Positions 17,429 through 26,647 of a stretch of 64,000 nucleotides of DNA are shown piece after piece. This stretch comes from Mesorhizobium sp. GbtcB19 (GTDB taxonomy: Bacteria > Pseudomonadota > Alphaproteobacteria > Rhizobiales > Rhizobiaceae). Made by a program: the position numbers and the translations under genes. The stretch covers positions 1 to 64,000 of the forward strand of contig NZ_JAGXJY010000006.1 of the NCBI RefSeq assembly GCF_019091085.1, read 5' to 3'. Each line of letters opens with the position of its first letter. The first letter of the stretch is position 1. Below the pieces are notes generated by a model. It had not been told where the DNA came from. It did no database searches and was given only the letters and a program-made list of their open reading frames with translations.

Positions 17429-19798
17429 TCAGGAGCGCGGCTTGGTCTTCTGCGGATCGTAATGGGCGAAGGCGACGACTCGCGCCGGCAGCCGCTTGGC
17501 GTGGCCGTCGAGCTTGCCGATCTCGACCTCGGTGCCGATATCGGCGTGGGTGACGTCGAGCCTTGCGAGCGCGATGTTCTTGCCCAGCACCGGCGAGCGC
17601 ATGCCCGACGTGACCACGCCGATCTGGGCGCGGCCGACATGGACGCAGTCGCCATGGCCGACCGCGACGTTGGCATCGATGTCGAGCCCGACGAGCTTGT
17701 GCTGAGGGTGCTCCTTGCGCCGGATCAGCGCGTCGCGGCCGATGAAGTCGTCGGCCTTGGTCTTGAGCGGCACGGTGAAGCCGATCCCGGCCTCGAACGG
17801 GTCGGTCTGGTCGGAGAACTCGTAGCCGGCGAAGATCAGCCCGGCCTCGATGCGCACCATGTCGAGCGCCTGCAGGCCCATCGGCTTCAGCCCGTGCGGC
17901 TGGCCGGCTTCCCAGACGGCGTCGAACACTTTTTCAGCGTCGCGCGGATGGCACCAGATCTCGTAGCCGAGCTCGCCCGTATAGCCGGTGCGCGAGACCA
18001 CCACCGGGATGCCGTTGCCGCCGCCAATGCGAGCGACCGCGAAGCGGAACCATTCGAGTTCGCCGATCGAGGGTTGCACCGGCGAGGTCCAGACGACTTC
18101 CTTCAAGATGTCGCGGCTCTTCGGCCCCTGCACGGCGATGTTGTGCATCTGGTCGGTGGAGGAGCGCACCAGCACGTTGAGGCCGAGTTTCTTGGCGGTC
18201 TCGCGCAGCCATTCGCCGGAAAGATCATCGCCGCCGACCCAGCGGAAATTGTCCTTGCCGAGCCGAAGCAGCGTGCCGTCGTCGATCATGCCGCCATGCT
18301 CGTAGCACATCGCCGTATAGACGACCTGGCCGACGCCGAGCTTCTTGACGTCGCGGGTCAGCGTGTATTGCAGCAGCGCTTCGGCGTCGGGCCCGGTGAC
18401 CTCGAACTTACGCAGCGGCGACAGGTCCATGATCACCGCGTCCTGCCGGCAGGCCCAGTATTCTGCGATAGGGCCCTCCTTGGCGAAGGAATTGGCGAGC
18501 CAATAGCCCCTGTACTCGACGAAGTCGCGCGTGTGCTTGGCAAAGCTCGAATGAAAGGCTGTCTCGCGGGTCATTTTCGGTTCCGAGTCGGGCTTCATGC
18601 GTCTGGCGATCGCTCGCGAGAATTTGTGCTGGCCGGAATAGCTGCGCACATGGATGTCGGTCAGGTCCCAGCCATTGGAGGGCGTGGTGTCGTCCGGGCA
18701 GGCCGAGGATACGCAGACGATATCGGTCAGGGCCTTGAGCAGCACATAGTCGCCCGGACGCGACCACGGCTCGTCCGACACCATCACGCCATGCGCGTCG
18801 ATCGCCGTGTTGAAGAAGAAGTTGATCGCCATCCAGCCGGCGCGGGGCGTCACGCCCTTGTCGGCAAGCGCCCTGTTGAAATTCTCCGAGCAGTTGGTGT
18901 GGCCGGGATAGCCGATGTCGTCGTAATATTTGGCGGCGCAGGCGAGCGCGAAGGCATCGTGCCGGCCGCATGTGTCCTGCACTACCTCGACCAGCGGCTC
19001 CATGTCCTGGTCGTAATATTTCGAATGCAGCCCGGGCATCGGATAGGCCGCACCCATCAGCGTGCGGGTGGTGGTGACGTCGAGCGGCAGGTCGCGGCCC
19101 TTGTCCAGCTTGCGCGCCGAAAAACACTGGAAGTCGGTGCATTGCCGGCCGTCGACATCGATGATCTGCAGATAGTCGCCAGCCTTGACGAAATAGGATT
19201 CGGCGGTCGCCGATTTCACGCGCAGATCGAGCACCGGATCGGCGAGCGGATCGGCAAGCTGGCCTCTTGTCTTCAGCCGGACCTTGGCGCGGCGCACGAT
19301 CACGGTCAGCGGCGTCGCCGTGTTGTGGCCGTCGACCAGCATCGGCCCGCCGGGCGCCGCGATCAGCAGCGCGCCGTCGCGCTGCACGGAAAAGCTCTGC
19401 TCGGTGCCGGCCGGCGTGGCGCCGCCGAACACGCGCACGGCCTTCGGCTGGTCGAGCTGCACCTTGCGGCGCTCGAGGTTGAGGCGCAGCGCCGAAAGAC
19501 TGTCGTCGCCCTCGGCGAGCAGCGCCTTGATGCCGGCCGCGTTGCTGTTGGACCGCTCGCCGAAAATACCGGGATCGGTGGCGCCGGACTTGTCCCAGGC
19601 CAGCAACTCGCAGGGCTGGCCGCCTTCGACATTGCTGACGCTGACGCTGTCGCCCGCCTCGACGTCGATGAGCACCGCGCCATTGCCCTGCACCGTGTAG
19701 CGCTCCACGCCCGGCGGCAGGCGGATCTCGCCGGGTCTCAGGATCAGGCTGGGCTTGGGCGGCCCGGACAGGACGGCGGGGTAGGGCGACTGGCTCAT
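17429..19798 (-). CDS. tdm: Trimethylamine N-oxide demethylase
   Basis: A 789-residue protein with the architecture known for Tdm: an N-terminal DUF1989 domain and a C-terminal GcvT-type domain. Tdm splits trimethylamine N-oxide non-oxidatively into dimethylamine and formaldehyde, and the GcvT part can hand the formaldehyde to tetrahydrofolate. Cysteines in DTCGRHD (Cys277), HTNCSEN (Cys303) and SACPDD (Cys367) are placed like the metal-binding cysteines of DUF1989 proteins. From about residue 395 the protein aligns in style with aminomethyltransferases (FEVTGPDAEALLQYTLTRDV, then SRTGYTGELGYEIW). GGAGGAGGG precedes the ATG. It follows mgdD after a repeat and a strong copy of the locus motif, so it likely has its own promoter. 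The pairing with tmm in the same locus makes the assignment strong. Confidence 0.88.
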   Translation of the reverse strand: MSQSPYPAVLSGPPKPSLILRPGEIRLPPGVERYTVQGNGAVLIDVEAGDSVSVSNVEGGQPCELLAWDKSGATDPGIFGERSNSNAAGIKALLAEGDDSLSALRLNLERRKVQLDQPKAVRVFGGATPAGTEQSFSVQRDGALLIAAPGGPMLVDGHNTATPLTVIVRRAKVRLKTRGQLADPLADPVLDLRVKSATAESYFVKAGDYLQIIDVDGRQCTDFQCFSARKLDKGRDLPLDVTTTRTLMGAAYPMPGLHSKYYDQDMEPLVEVVQDTCGRHDAFALACAAKYYDDIGYPGHTNCSENFNRALADKGVTPRAGWMAINFFFNTAIDAHGVMVSDEPWSRPGDYVLLKALTDIVCVSSACPDDTTPSNGWDLTDIHVRSYSGQHKFSRAIARRMKPDSEPKMTRETAFHSSFAKHTRDFVEYRGYWLANSFAKEGPIAEYWACRQDAVIMDLSPLRKFEVTGPDAEALLQYTLTRDVKKLGVGQVVYTAMCYEHGGMIDDGTLLRLGKDNFRWVGGDDLSGEWLRETAKKLGLNVLVRSSTDQMHNIAVQGPKSRDILKEVVWTSPVQPSIGELEWFRFAVARIGGGNGIPVVVSRTGYTGELGYEIWCHPRDAEKVFDAVWEAGQPHGLKPMGLQALDMVRIEAGLIFAGYEFSDQTDPFEAGIGFTVPLKTKADDFIGRDALIRRKEHPQHKLVGLDIDANVAVGHGDCVHVGRAQIGVVTSGMRSPVLGKNIALARLDVTHADIGTEVEIGKLDGHAKRLPARVVAFAHYDPQKTKPRS

Positions 19799-19835
19799 CT
19801 CAAACCCTCCTCCGAGCGAGAAACAAGTTTGCCTA

Positions 19836-19855
19836 AGGGTAAAATTATTTTCGCT
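19836..19855. promoter_or_regulatory. Locus motif upstream of tdm
   Basis: AGGGTAAAATTATTTTCGCT lies 37 bases before the tdm start. It aligns with the sites upstream of tmm, dmmD and the permease operon (consensus ANRRTRAAATTWKTTKC). The flanking TTTGCC (19828-19833) is also found, in the same register, in the dmmD site. Probable operator; the binding protein is not known. Confidence 0.55.
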
Positions 19856-19893
19856 GAGAGAATAGCAGCGGAGATGGATTTGGCAAGCACAAG

Positions 19894-20043
19894 CTCCCCC
19901 TTCTCCCCTTGTGGGAGAAGGTGTCGCCGAAGGCGACGGATGAGGGGTGCTCCAGGGAAAGCCGACGTCTCACTCCGCTAGAGCACCCCTCATCCGTCTC
20001 GGCGCTGCGCGCCGATCCACCTTCTCCCACAAGGGGAGAAGGC
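19894..20043. repeat. Long palindromic repeat between mgdD and tdm
   Basis: The left arm begins CTCCCCCTTCTCCCCTTGTG and contains GGATGAGGGGTGCTC; the right arm returns as GAGCACCCCTCATCC (19981-19995) and CACAAGGGGAGAAGG (20029-20043). The whole can fold into one long hairpin. Such an element inside a run of co-directional genes would be transcribed and may limit read-through from mgdD into tdm. Confidence 0.75.
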
Positions 20044-20056
20044 GAGTCGCGCGTCG

Positions 20057-20680
20057 CTACGCCAAGTCTTCCGAATGGCCGATCGTCACGCCATACTCGG
20101 CAGCGGAGTCGAGGATGGTGTGCCACAGGCTCTGCGCAAAAGTTGCGAACACCAGCAGATTGAACACAACCTGCCCGTTGCGATCCGTGCCGCGCCAGAG
20201 CGTGACGCTGGTATGATCCATCGACGTCGCAGCCGCCGCACCGACCCCGAACACATCGGGATGCAGGTCGATCGACGACAGCTTGGCGAGCATCGTACGC
20301 GCCTTCTCTCCGGAGACGTTGATCAGCGCCCGCGCATGCGATTGGTCGGACAGCGAAGCCGAGCCGGCAAAGACAGGTGCGAGCGCTTCGATCGAATGCT
20401 TGCCACCCTTGGACAGCATGAAGAACTGGTCGGGTCCGGACCAGATCAGCGTCGCATCCGATGCGCCGACAGCCTTCGGCGTTTCAGGCGCCGCAACGCC
20501 GAAGCGCGCCTGCGCGGTCTGCGCCATCTCGCTTGCTTTGCCGCGCCGCGCCATCACCTGGACGAGGTCGAAATTACGGATCTCGGTCAGCGCCACGCCG
20601 GCATCGCCCTGTACGCCATAAGGGCCGGCGACCAGCGTGCGGTCGAGCGGACTGCGGACGTCCCAGGAAAAATCAGCCAC
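20057..20680 (-). CDS. mgdD: N-methylglutamate dehydrogenase subunit D (SoxG-like)
   Basis: A 207-residue protein of the sarcosine oxidase gamma-subunit/GcvT-like fold. In the N-methylglutamate pathway it is the gamma-type subunit of the MgdABCD complex, which oxidises N-methylglutamate to glutamate. The start is a GTG at 20680 preceded by GGAGGG, overlapping the last eight bases of mgdC, so translation is probably coupled. Upstream in-frame starts inside mgdC lack a ribosome-binding site. Sarcosine oxidase is homologous; the choice of N-methylglutamate as substrate rests on the adjacent gmaS and mgsABC genes. Confidence 0.8.
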   Translation of the reverse strand: MADFSWDVRSPLDRTLVAGPYGVQGDAGVALTEIRNFDLVQVMARRGKASEMAQTAQARFGVAAPETPKAVGASDATLIWSGPDQFFMLSKGGKHSIEALAPVFAGSASLSDQSHARALINVSGEKARTMLAKLSSIDLHPDVFGVGAAAATSMDHTSVTLWRGTDRNGQVVFNLLVFATFAQSLWHTILDSAAEYGVTIGHSEDLA

Positions 20681-23654
20681 GCTGGCGCCCTCCATCCGGA
20701 TCGTAGAAGACGGAATTGCAGAGCTCGACATCATAGTCCTCGCCGCGCAGGGGATCATGCGCGCGCACGATCTCGCCGATGCGCTCGCGGCCGCGCTCGA
20801 CGAGGCCGAGCCCGATCCACTGGTCGACTACCGGCGAGAAGCAGACCGAGGTGACATAGCCCTGGTCGTTGTCCGGCCCCGGTGTCTCGCCCTTCGGAAT
20901 GATATGCGCGCCGGAGCGCAGGCGGCGCGCCTTGTCGGTCGGCTTGATGCCGACGACCACCTGCCGGTCCGGCGCGACCAGCGCCTCGCGGCCGGCCATG
21001 ACGCGGCCGATGAAATCCTTCTTGGTCGACATCATCTTGCCGAGGCCGAGATCGGCCGCCGTGGTCGTGCCGTTGAGCTCAGGCCCCGCGACGTGCCCCT
21101 TTTCGATGCGCATCACGCCGAGCGCCTCGGTGCCGTAAGGCGTCACGCCGAACGGCTTGCCGGCGATCATCAGATTGCGCGCCATGGCTTCACCGTAGCG
21201 CGCCGGCACCGAGATCTCGAACGCCATCTCGCCGGAGAAGGAGATGCGGAACAGCCTTGCCTTCAGGCCGCCGCGCAATTTGACCTCGCGCGCGCCCATG
21301 AACGGGAAGCCTTCATTCGACAGGTCCTCGGCCGGATCGACGATTTCCTTCAAGAGATCGCGGGTCTTCGGTCCGGCGATCGAGAACTGCGCCCACTGAT
21401 CCGAAACTGAAGTCAGCTGCACGTCGAGCTCTGGGAACAGCACCTGCCGGCAAAATTCCAGATGCTGCATCACCAGCCCGGCCTTGGCCGTCGTGGTGGT
21501 GAGGAAATAATGGTCCTCGGCCAGACGCGAGGTCGTGCCGTCGTCATAGACGATGCCGTCCTCGCGCAGCATCAACCCGTAGCGCGCCTTGCCGACGGCG
21601 AGGCTGGAGAAGGCGTTGATGTAGACACGGTCGAGGAAGGTGCCGGCATCGCGCCCGTGCACGTCGATCTTGCCGAGCGTCGAGACATCGCAGAAGCCGA
21701 CGCCTGAGCGCACCGCCTTGACCTCGCGGGTGACGGACTCCAGCCAGTCCTTCTCGCCCGCGCGAGGATACCACTGCGCGCGTTTCCATAAGCCGGTGTC
21801 GACGAAGATCGCGCCCTGCTCGGCCGCCCAATGATGCGAGGGCGTCAGCCGCGTCGCATGGAAATTCTCATCGCGGTGGTGGCCGGCGAAGGCGCCGATG
21901 GCGACCGGCACGTAAGGCGGCCGGTAGATCGTCGTGCCTGTCTCTGGGATCGATTTGCCGGTGACCGCCGCCATGATGGCGAGGCCGGCGACGTTGGACG
22001 TCTTGCCCTGATCGGTCGCCATGCCGAGCGTCGTGTAGCGCTTCAGGTGCTCGACCGATTCAAAACCCTCGCGCTGCGCCAGCTCGACATCGGAAGCGGT
22101 GACGTCATGCTGCTGGTCGACGAAGGCCTTGCCCTTGCCGGCGACATGCCAGAGCGGCGTCAGCGAGAAAGCCGCGTCGTCGGCGATCGGCATCGAGCCC
22201 GTGCTACCGCTTCGTCCGGCATCACGCGCCGCGGCGGCACCGGCTTCAAACCCTTCGCGCAGGCAGGCGCCCAGGCCGAAGGCGCCGTTGGCGGCGCCCG
22301 CCGCGACCATGCCGGGCGGCGCGCCGTCCGGCACGAAGGCAGCGATGTCGTCGCGCCATTTCGGCCGGCCGCGATGATAGGAGGTAAGACCGACCGCCGG
22401 GTTCCAGCCACCGGACACGGCAAGCCCGTCGGCCTCGACCTCGGCGCGGGCGCCACCGGTCAGCGAGACAGAAATCTTGCGCACGCCGGCTTTGCCGCCG
22501 TCGACGCCGGCAACGGAGCCGTGCAGCACCGGGAAGCCGCCCTTGCTGGCAAGCGAGCGATGGGCCGGCGAAACGTCCGGCCGTGCATCGATCACCGCCG
22601 CCACCTGCAGTCCGGCGGCGATCGCCGTCTCGGCCGTGCGCCAGCCGTCCTCGTTGTTGGTGAAGAGCGCGATGCGCCTGGCCGGCACGGCGGCGTAGCG
22701 GTTGATGTAGTTGCGCATGGCCGACGCCATCATCACGCCCGGCGTGTCGTTGCCGGCGAAGACGATGGGGCGTTCGATCGAACCGGCGGCGACGATGGAG
22801 CGCTTGGCGACGATGCGCCACAGCCGCTGTCGCACCTGATGCTCCGGCGGTGTAGGGAGATGGTCGTTGACGCGCTCGATCGCGCCATAGGTGCCGCCGT
22901 CATAAACGCCGAACAGCGTCGTGCGCGTCATGATGCGTACATCCGGCATCGCCAAAAGCTCGGCTAGCGTGCGAGCAACCCATTCAGCCGCCGGCAATCC
23001 GTCGATAGTGCCGCCATCGGCGAGCAGCCGACCGCCAAGGACGAAATCCTCTTCGCACAGGATGACGCGCGCGCCGCTGCGGCCGGCGGCAAGCGCGGCT
23101 GCGAGACCGGCCGGGCCTGACCCCGCGATCACCACATCGCAATGTGCCCAGGCCTTTTCATAATGATCGGGGTCGGGAACCTGGGCGGCTCGGCCGAGGC
23201 CGGCGGCGCGCCGGATCGCCGGCTCGTAGATCGCTTCCCAGAACTTCGCCGGCCACATGAAGGTCTTGTAGTAGAAGCCGGCGACGAAGATCGGCGCGAA
23301 CAGCTGGTTGACCGACATGACGTCGAAATTGAGCGACGGCCAGCGGTTCTGGCTGGCGGCTTCGAGGCCCTCATAGAGCTCGGCCGTCGTCGCCTTCGTG
23401 TTCGCCTCGCGCCGCGCGCCGCTGCGCAATTCGACCAGCGCGTTCGGCTCTTCCGAGCCCGCCGTCAGTATGCCGCGCGGGCGGTGATATTTGAACGAGC
23501 GGCCGACCAGCTTGACGCCGTTGGCGACCAGCGCGGAGGCCAGCGTGTCACCCCTGAAGCCAGAAAAAGTCTTGCCGTCGAAACGGAAATTGAGGGGGGC
23601 CGAGCGGTCGATGAGACCGCCATTGTTCAGCCGGTTTGCCTGATCGCCGCGCAT
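20673..23654 (-). CDS. mgdC: N-methylglutamate dehydrogenase subunit C (SoxA-like, alpha type)
   Basis: A 993-residue alpha-type subunit. The N-terminal region (FDGKTFSGFRGDTLASAL) matches the ferredoxin-like domain of heterotetrameric sarcosine oxidases. A dinucleotide-binding motif DVVIAGSGPAGLAAALAAG starts near residue 174, and the C-terminal 380 residues form a GcvT-like tetrahydrofolate-binding domain (ARYGLMLREDGIVYDDGTT, then GTEALGVMRIEKGHVAG). The methyl carbon removed from N-methylglutamate can thus be passed to folate. The start codon overlaps the mgdB stop as TAATG. Length equals that of SoxA proteins, and no truncation is seen. Confidence 0.87.
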   Translation of the reverse strand: MRGDQANRLNNGGLIDRSAPLNFRFDGKTFSGFRGDTLASALVANGVKLVGRSFKYHRPRGILTAGSEEPNALVELRSGARREANTKATTAELYEGLEAASQNRWPSLNFDVMSVNQLFAPIFVAGFYYKTFMWPAKFWEAIYEPAIRRAAGLGRAAQVPDPDHYEKAWAHCDVVIAGSGPAGLAAALAAGRSGARVILCEEDFVLGGRLLADGGTIDGLPAAEWVARTLAELLAMPDVRIMTRTTLFGVYDGGTYGAIERVNDHLPTPPEHQVRQRLWRIVAKRSIVAAGSIERPIVFAGNDTPGVMMASAMRNYINRYAAVPARRIALFTNNEDGWRTAETAIAAGLQVAAVIDARPDVSPAHRSLASKGGFPVLHGSVAGVDGGKAGVRKISVSLTGGARAEVEADGLAVSGGWNPAVGLTSYHRGRPKWRDDIAAFVPDGAPPGMVAAGAANGAFGLGACLREGFEAGAAAARDAGRSGSTGSMPIADDAAFSLTPLWHVAGKGKAFVDQQHDVTASDVELAQREGFESVEHLKRYTTLGMATDQGKTSNVAGLAIMAAVTGKSIPETGTTIYRPPYVPVAIGAFAGHHRDENFHATRLTPSHHWAAEQGAIFVDTGLWKRAQWYPRAGEKDWLESVTREVKAVRSGVGFCDVSTLGKIDVHGRDAGTFLDRVYINAFSSLAVGKARYGLMLREDGIVYDDGTTSRLAEDHYFLTTTTAKAGLVMQHLEFCRQVLFPELDVQLTSVSDQWAQFSIAGPKTRDLLKEIVDPAEDLSNEGFPFMGAREVKLRGGLKARLFRISFSGEMAFEISVPARYGEAMARNLMIAGKPFGVTPYGTEALGVMRIEKGHVAGPELNGTTTAADLGLGKMMSTKKDFIGRVMAGREALVAPDRQVVVGIKPTDKARRLRSGAHIIPKGETPGPDNDQGYVTSVCFSPVVDQWIGLGLVERGRERIGEIVRAHDPLRGEDYDVELCNSVFYDPDGGRQRG

Positions 23655-23929
23655 TAAGCACCAACCTTGGCGGCACCGGCGCCCGCTGCCGGCTCGACGG
23701 CCGAAATCTCATGCGTCAGCGTGTTGCGCGTGACCTTCAGCCAGGCTCGGCAGCCGCCGCCGTGATACCAGTGTTCGCTCATCACGCCGGCGATGTTGTC
23801 GCGCAGATAGACGTAGTCATAGACGGCTTCCTCGCTGGCATCGGCCGCGGGGCGTTGCGGCTTGGCGTCGCCGAGATAGGTGAACTCGCCGAGCTCGCGT
23901 TCGCCGCAGAAAGGACAGGTAATACGCAT
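23654..23929 (-). CDS. mgdB: N-methylglutamate dehydrogenase subunit B (SoxD-like, delta type)
   Basis: A 91-residue small subunit. It starts MRITCPFCGERELGEFTYLG and contains HWYHGGGCRAWL, giving the CxxC...H...C set that binds zinc in the delta subunit of heterotetrameric sarcosine oxidase. It lies 15 bases after mgdA and shares one base with mgdC, as in other sox/mgd operons. Structural subunit; no catalytic role of its own is expected. Confidence 0.85.
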   Translation of the reverse strand: MRITCPFCGERELGEFTYLGDAKPQRPAADASEEAVYDYVYLRDNIAGVMSEHWYHGGGCRAWLKVTRNTLTHEISAVEPAAGAGAAKVGA

Positions 23930-23944
23930 TGGCTGTGCCCGTCC

Positions 23945-25198
23945 TCAGTGCAGGTTCGGTTGGGCGCCCTGGCCCTTTTCGTCGATCATGGCGCCGCGCT
24001 GGAAGCGGTCGAGGCGGAAAAGCGCGGCTTCCTTGTGCGACTGATCGCGGGCGATGAGATGGGCAAAGACGAAGCCCGAGCCCGGCGTCGCCTTGAAGCC
24101 GCCATAGCACCAGCCGGCATTGATGTAGAGGCCGTCGACCGGGCTCTTGTCGATGATCGGCGAGCCGTCCATCGACATGTCCATGATGCCGCCCCACTGG
24201 CGCAGCAGTCGCACGCGGCCGATCATCGGGATCAGCGCCATGCCGCCTTCGCAGACGTCTTCCATCACCGGCAGATTGCCGCGCTGGGCGTAGGAATTGT
24301 AGCCGTCGATGTCGCCGCCGAAGACGAGGCCGCCCTTGTCCGACTGGCTGACATAAAAGTGTCCGGCGCCGAAGGTCATGACGCCGGGGATGAGGGGCTT
24401 GATCGCTTCGGAGACGAAGGCCTGCAGCACATGGCTTTCGATCGGCAGGCGGAGCCCTGCCATCGCGGCAACGCGTGACGAGGATCCGGCGACCGCCATG
24501 CCAACCTTGCCGGCGCTGATCTTGCCGCGCGACGTCTCGACGCCGATCACCTTGCCATTGGCGTCGCGCGTGAAGCCGGTGACCTCGCAGTTCTGGATGA
24601 TGTCGACGCCCAGTTCGCTTGCCGCATGCGCGTAGCCCCAGACCACGGCGTCGTGCCGCGCCGTGCCGCCGCGCCGTTGCAGGAGCCCGCCTTGCACGGG
24701 GAAGCGCGCATTGTCGAAATTCAGGAACGGCAGCATTTTTCGCAGCGCCGCCTGGTCGAGCAGTTCCGCGTCGATGCCGTTGATGCGCATCGTGTTGCCG
24801 CGCCGTGCGAAAGCGTCGCGCTGCGCATCGGAGTGATAGAGGTTCAGCACGCCGCGCTGGCTGACCATCGCGTTGTAGTTGAGGTCCTGCTCCATCTTCT
24901 CCCACAGCTTCATCGACAATTCGTAGAAGCCGGTGTTGCCGGGCAGGCCGTAATTGGAGCGGATGATGGTGGTGTTGCGGCCGGCATTGCCGGAGCCGAT
25001 CCAGCCCTTTTCCAGCACCGCGACATTGCGGATGCCGAACTCGCTGGCCAGGAACCAGGCGGTGGCGAGCCCGTGGCCGCCGCCGCCGATGATCACCACA
25101 TCGTAGCGATCCTTGGGCGCTGCGTCGCGCCAGGTCGGCTTCCAGTTCTTGTGGCCGGAGAGAGCGGCGCGGGCGAGCGAGAAGATCGAGTATTTCAT
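23945..25198 (-). CDS. mgdA: N-methylglutamate dehydrogenase subunit A (SoxB-like, beta type)
   Basis: A 417-residue FAD-dependent oxidoreductase, the beta-type catalytic subunit. The FAD-binding motif DVVIIGGGGHGLATAWFLA lies near residue 32, and NAGRNTTIIRSNY a little later is typical of the sarcosine oxidase/dimethylglycine dehydrogenase family. The ATG at 25198 gives the standard N-terminus MKYSIFSLARAALSGHKNWK; an open frame reaching 25297 would overlap gmaS and is rejected. It follows gmaS by 38 bases in the same operon. Confidence 0.86.
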   Translation of the reverse strand: MKYSIFSLARAALSGHKNWKPTWRDAAPKDRYDVVIIGGGGHGLATAWFLASEFGIRNVAVLEKGWIGSGNAGRNTTIIRSNYGLPGNTGFYELSMKLWEKMEQDLNYNAMVSQRGVLNLYHSDAQRDAFARRGNTMRINGIDAELLDQAALRKMLPFLNFDNARFPVQGGLLQRRGGTARHDAVVWGYAHAASELGVDIIQNCEVTGFTRDANGKVIGVETSRGKISAGKVGMAVAGSSSRVAAMAGLRLPIESHVLQAFVSEAIKPLIPGVMTFGAGHFYVSQSDKGGLVFGGDIDGYNSYAQRGNLPVMEDVCEGGMALIPMIGRVRLLRQWGGIMDMSMDGSPIIDKSPVDGLYINAGWCYGGFKATPGSGFVFAHLIARDQSHKEAALFRLDRFQRGAMIDEKGQGAQPNLH

Positions 25199-25236
25199 TG
25201 CGTCATTCCGAGGCCGCTCACCCGCAACGCTGGACT

Positions 25237-26544
25237 TCAGATGTCCAGCGTGTGGTCGCGCTCCCACTGCGTGAAGTGCGAAGCATAGGAATTCCATTCC
25301 TGGTGCTTCAGCTTTAGATATGCCGACGAGAATTCCTCACCCAGCGCCGCCTTGAGCGATTTGTCCTTGTCGAACTCGCGCAGCGCATCGAGCAGGTTGA
25401 GCGGCAGTTTCGGCGCGCCCTTCACCGTGTGGCCGTACTGATACATGTCGATGTCGTAGCGCTTGCCGGGATCGGCCTTGGAGCGGATACCGTCGAGACC
25501 GGCGGCAATGATCACCGCCTGCAAAAGATAGGGATTGGCGGCGCCGTCGGGCAGGCGGAGCTCGAAGCGGCCGGGGCCCGGCACGCGCACCATATGGGTG
25601 CGGTTGTTGCCGGTCCAGGTCACCGTGTTCGGCGCCCAGGTCGCGCCCGAAATGGTGCGCGGCGCGTTGATGCGCTTGTAGGAATTGACCGTCGGATTGG
25701 TGATCGCGGCCAAGGCCGAGGCATGCTTCATGATGCCGCCGAGGAAGTTCTTGCCCTTGGCGGACAAGCCCAATTCCATCGAGTTGTCGGCAAAAACATT
25801 GGTCTTGCCGGATTTGTCCCACACCGAGATATGGGCGTGGCAGCCATTGCCGGTCAGGCCCTGGAAGGGTTTCGGCATGAAGGTCGCGCGCAGTCCATGC
25901 TTTTCCGCGATCGACTTGACCATGAACTTGAAGAAGGAGTGCTTGTCGGCGGTCGGCAGTGCGTCGTCGAACCGCCAGTTCATCTCGAACTGGCCGTTGG
26001 CGTCCTCATGGTCGTTCTGGTAGGGGCCCCAGCCCAGCGCCAGCATATGGTCGCAGATCTCGGCGATCACGTCGTAGCGCCGCATCACCGCCTGCTGGTC
26101 GTAGCAGGGTTTCGAGGCCGTGTCGTATTGATCGGAGATCACGCTGCCGTCCGGCGAGATCAGGAAGAACTCGGCTTCGACGCCGGTCTTGACATGCATG
26201 CCTTCGGCCGCCGCCTCCGCGATCACCCGCTTCAGCGTGTTGCGCGGCGCCTGGTCGACCTCCTTGTCGTCCATGATGCAGTTGGCCGCCACCCAGGCGA
26301 CGTCAGGCTTCCATGGCAGCTGGATCACCGAGTCCGGATCCGGCACCGCCAGCATGTCGGGATGCGCCGGTGTTAGGTCGAGCCAGGTCGCGAAACCGGC
26401 AAAGCCGGCGCCCTCCTTCTGCATGTCGGCGATCGCCTGCGCCGGCACCAGCTTGGCACGCTGGCCGCTGAACAGGTCGGTGTAGGAGATCATGAAATAT
26501 TTTACGCCGTTCTCCTTGGCGAATGCGGCGAGATCGTTCCCCAT
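25237..26544 (-). CDS. gmaS: Gamma-glutamylmethylamide synthetase (glutamine synthetase-like)
   Basis: A 435-residue member of the type III glutamine synthetase-like group. In this gene context it is GmaS, which ligates methylamine to glutamate with ATP to form gamma-glutamylmethylamide, the first step of the N-methylglutamate pathway. Visible signatures are GVEAEFFL, NDHEDANGQFEMNW, the loop GNGCHAHISVWD and the glutamate-binding RVPGPGRFELRLPDGAANPY. Databases often label such genes glnT. The flanking mgs and mgd genes make GmaS the better name. The 101-base gap before it contains a hairpin repeat, yet the operon order mgsABC-gmaS-mgdABCD is kept. Confidence 0.88.
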   Translation of the reverse strand: MGNDLAAFAKENGVKYFMISYTDLFSGQRAKLVPAQAIADMQKEGAGFAGFATWLDLTPAHPDMLAVPDPDSVIQLPWKPDVAWVAANCIMDDKEVDQAPRNTLKRVIAEAAAEGMHVKTGVEAEFFLISPDGSVISDQYDTASKPCYDQQAVMRRYDVIAEICDHMLALGWGPYQNDHEDANGQFEMNWRFDDALPTADKHSFFKFMVKSIAEKHGLRATFMPKPFQGLTGNGCHAHISVWDKSGKTNVFADNSMELGLSAKGKNFLGGIMKHASALAAITNPTVNSYKRINAPRTISGATWAPNTVTWTGNNRTHMVRVPGPGRFELRLPDGAANPYLLQAVIIAAGLDGIRSKADPGKRYDIDMYQYGHTVKGAPKLPLNLLDALREFDKDKSLKAALGEEFSSAYLKLKHQEWNSYASHFTQWERDHTLDI

Positions 26545-26597
26545 TTATGTAGTTCCCTCGCGAATTTTGATGCTGGTCGTCTGATGTCTTTGTTTTG

Positions 26598-26647
26598 AGG
26601 CCTGTCGTTTTTCCCAAAACCGCTGCGCACTTTTGGGCGACAGGCCT
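26598..26647. repeat. Hairpin-forming rhizobial repeat between mgsC and gmaS
   Basis: AGGCCTGTCG (26598-26607) pairs with CGACAGGCCT (26638-26647), and inside CCCAAAA (26613-26619) pairs with TTTTGGG (26631-26637). The outer arm ends in the mgsC stop codon. This short element resembles a repeat that is common between genes in rhizobia. In the operon transcript it forms a strong hairpin that may protect or attenuate mRNA between the mgs and gma-mgd parts. Confidence 0.65.

Noticed and set aside
17462..19981. Long open frame antisense to tdm (839 codons)
   Set aside because: Covers tdm fully, crosses the tdm promoter motif and a repeat, and has no recognisable protein features.
20057..25198. 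Naming the four subunits as sarcosine oxidase soxBDAG
   Set aside because: Homologous, but direct linkage to gmaS and mgsABC supports N-methylglutamate dehydrogenase; enzyme assay would decide.
25237..26544. Naming the gene glnT (type III glutamine synthetase)
   Set aside because: Context with mgs and mgd genes fits gamma-glutamylmethylamide synthetase better.
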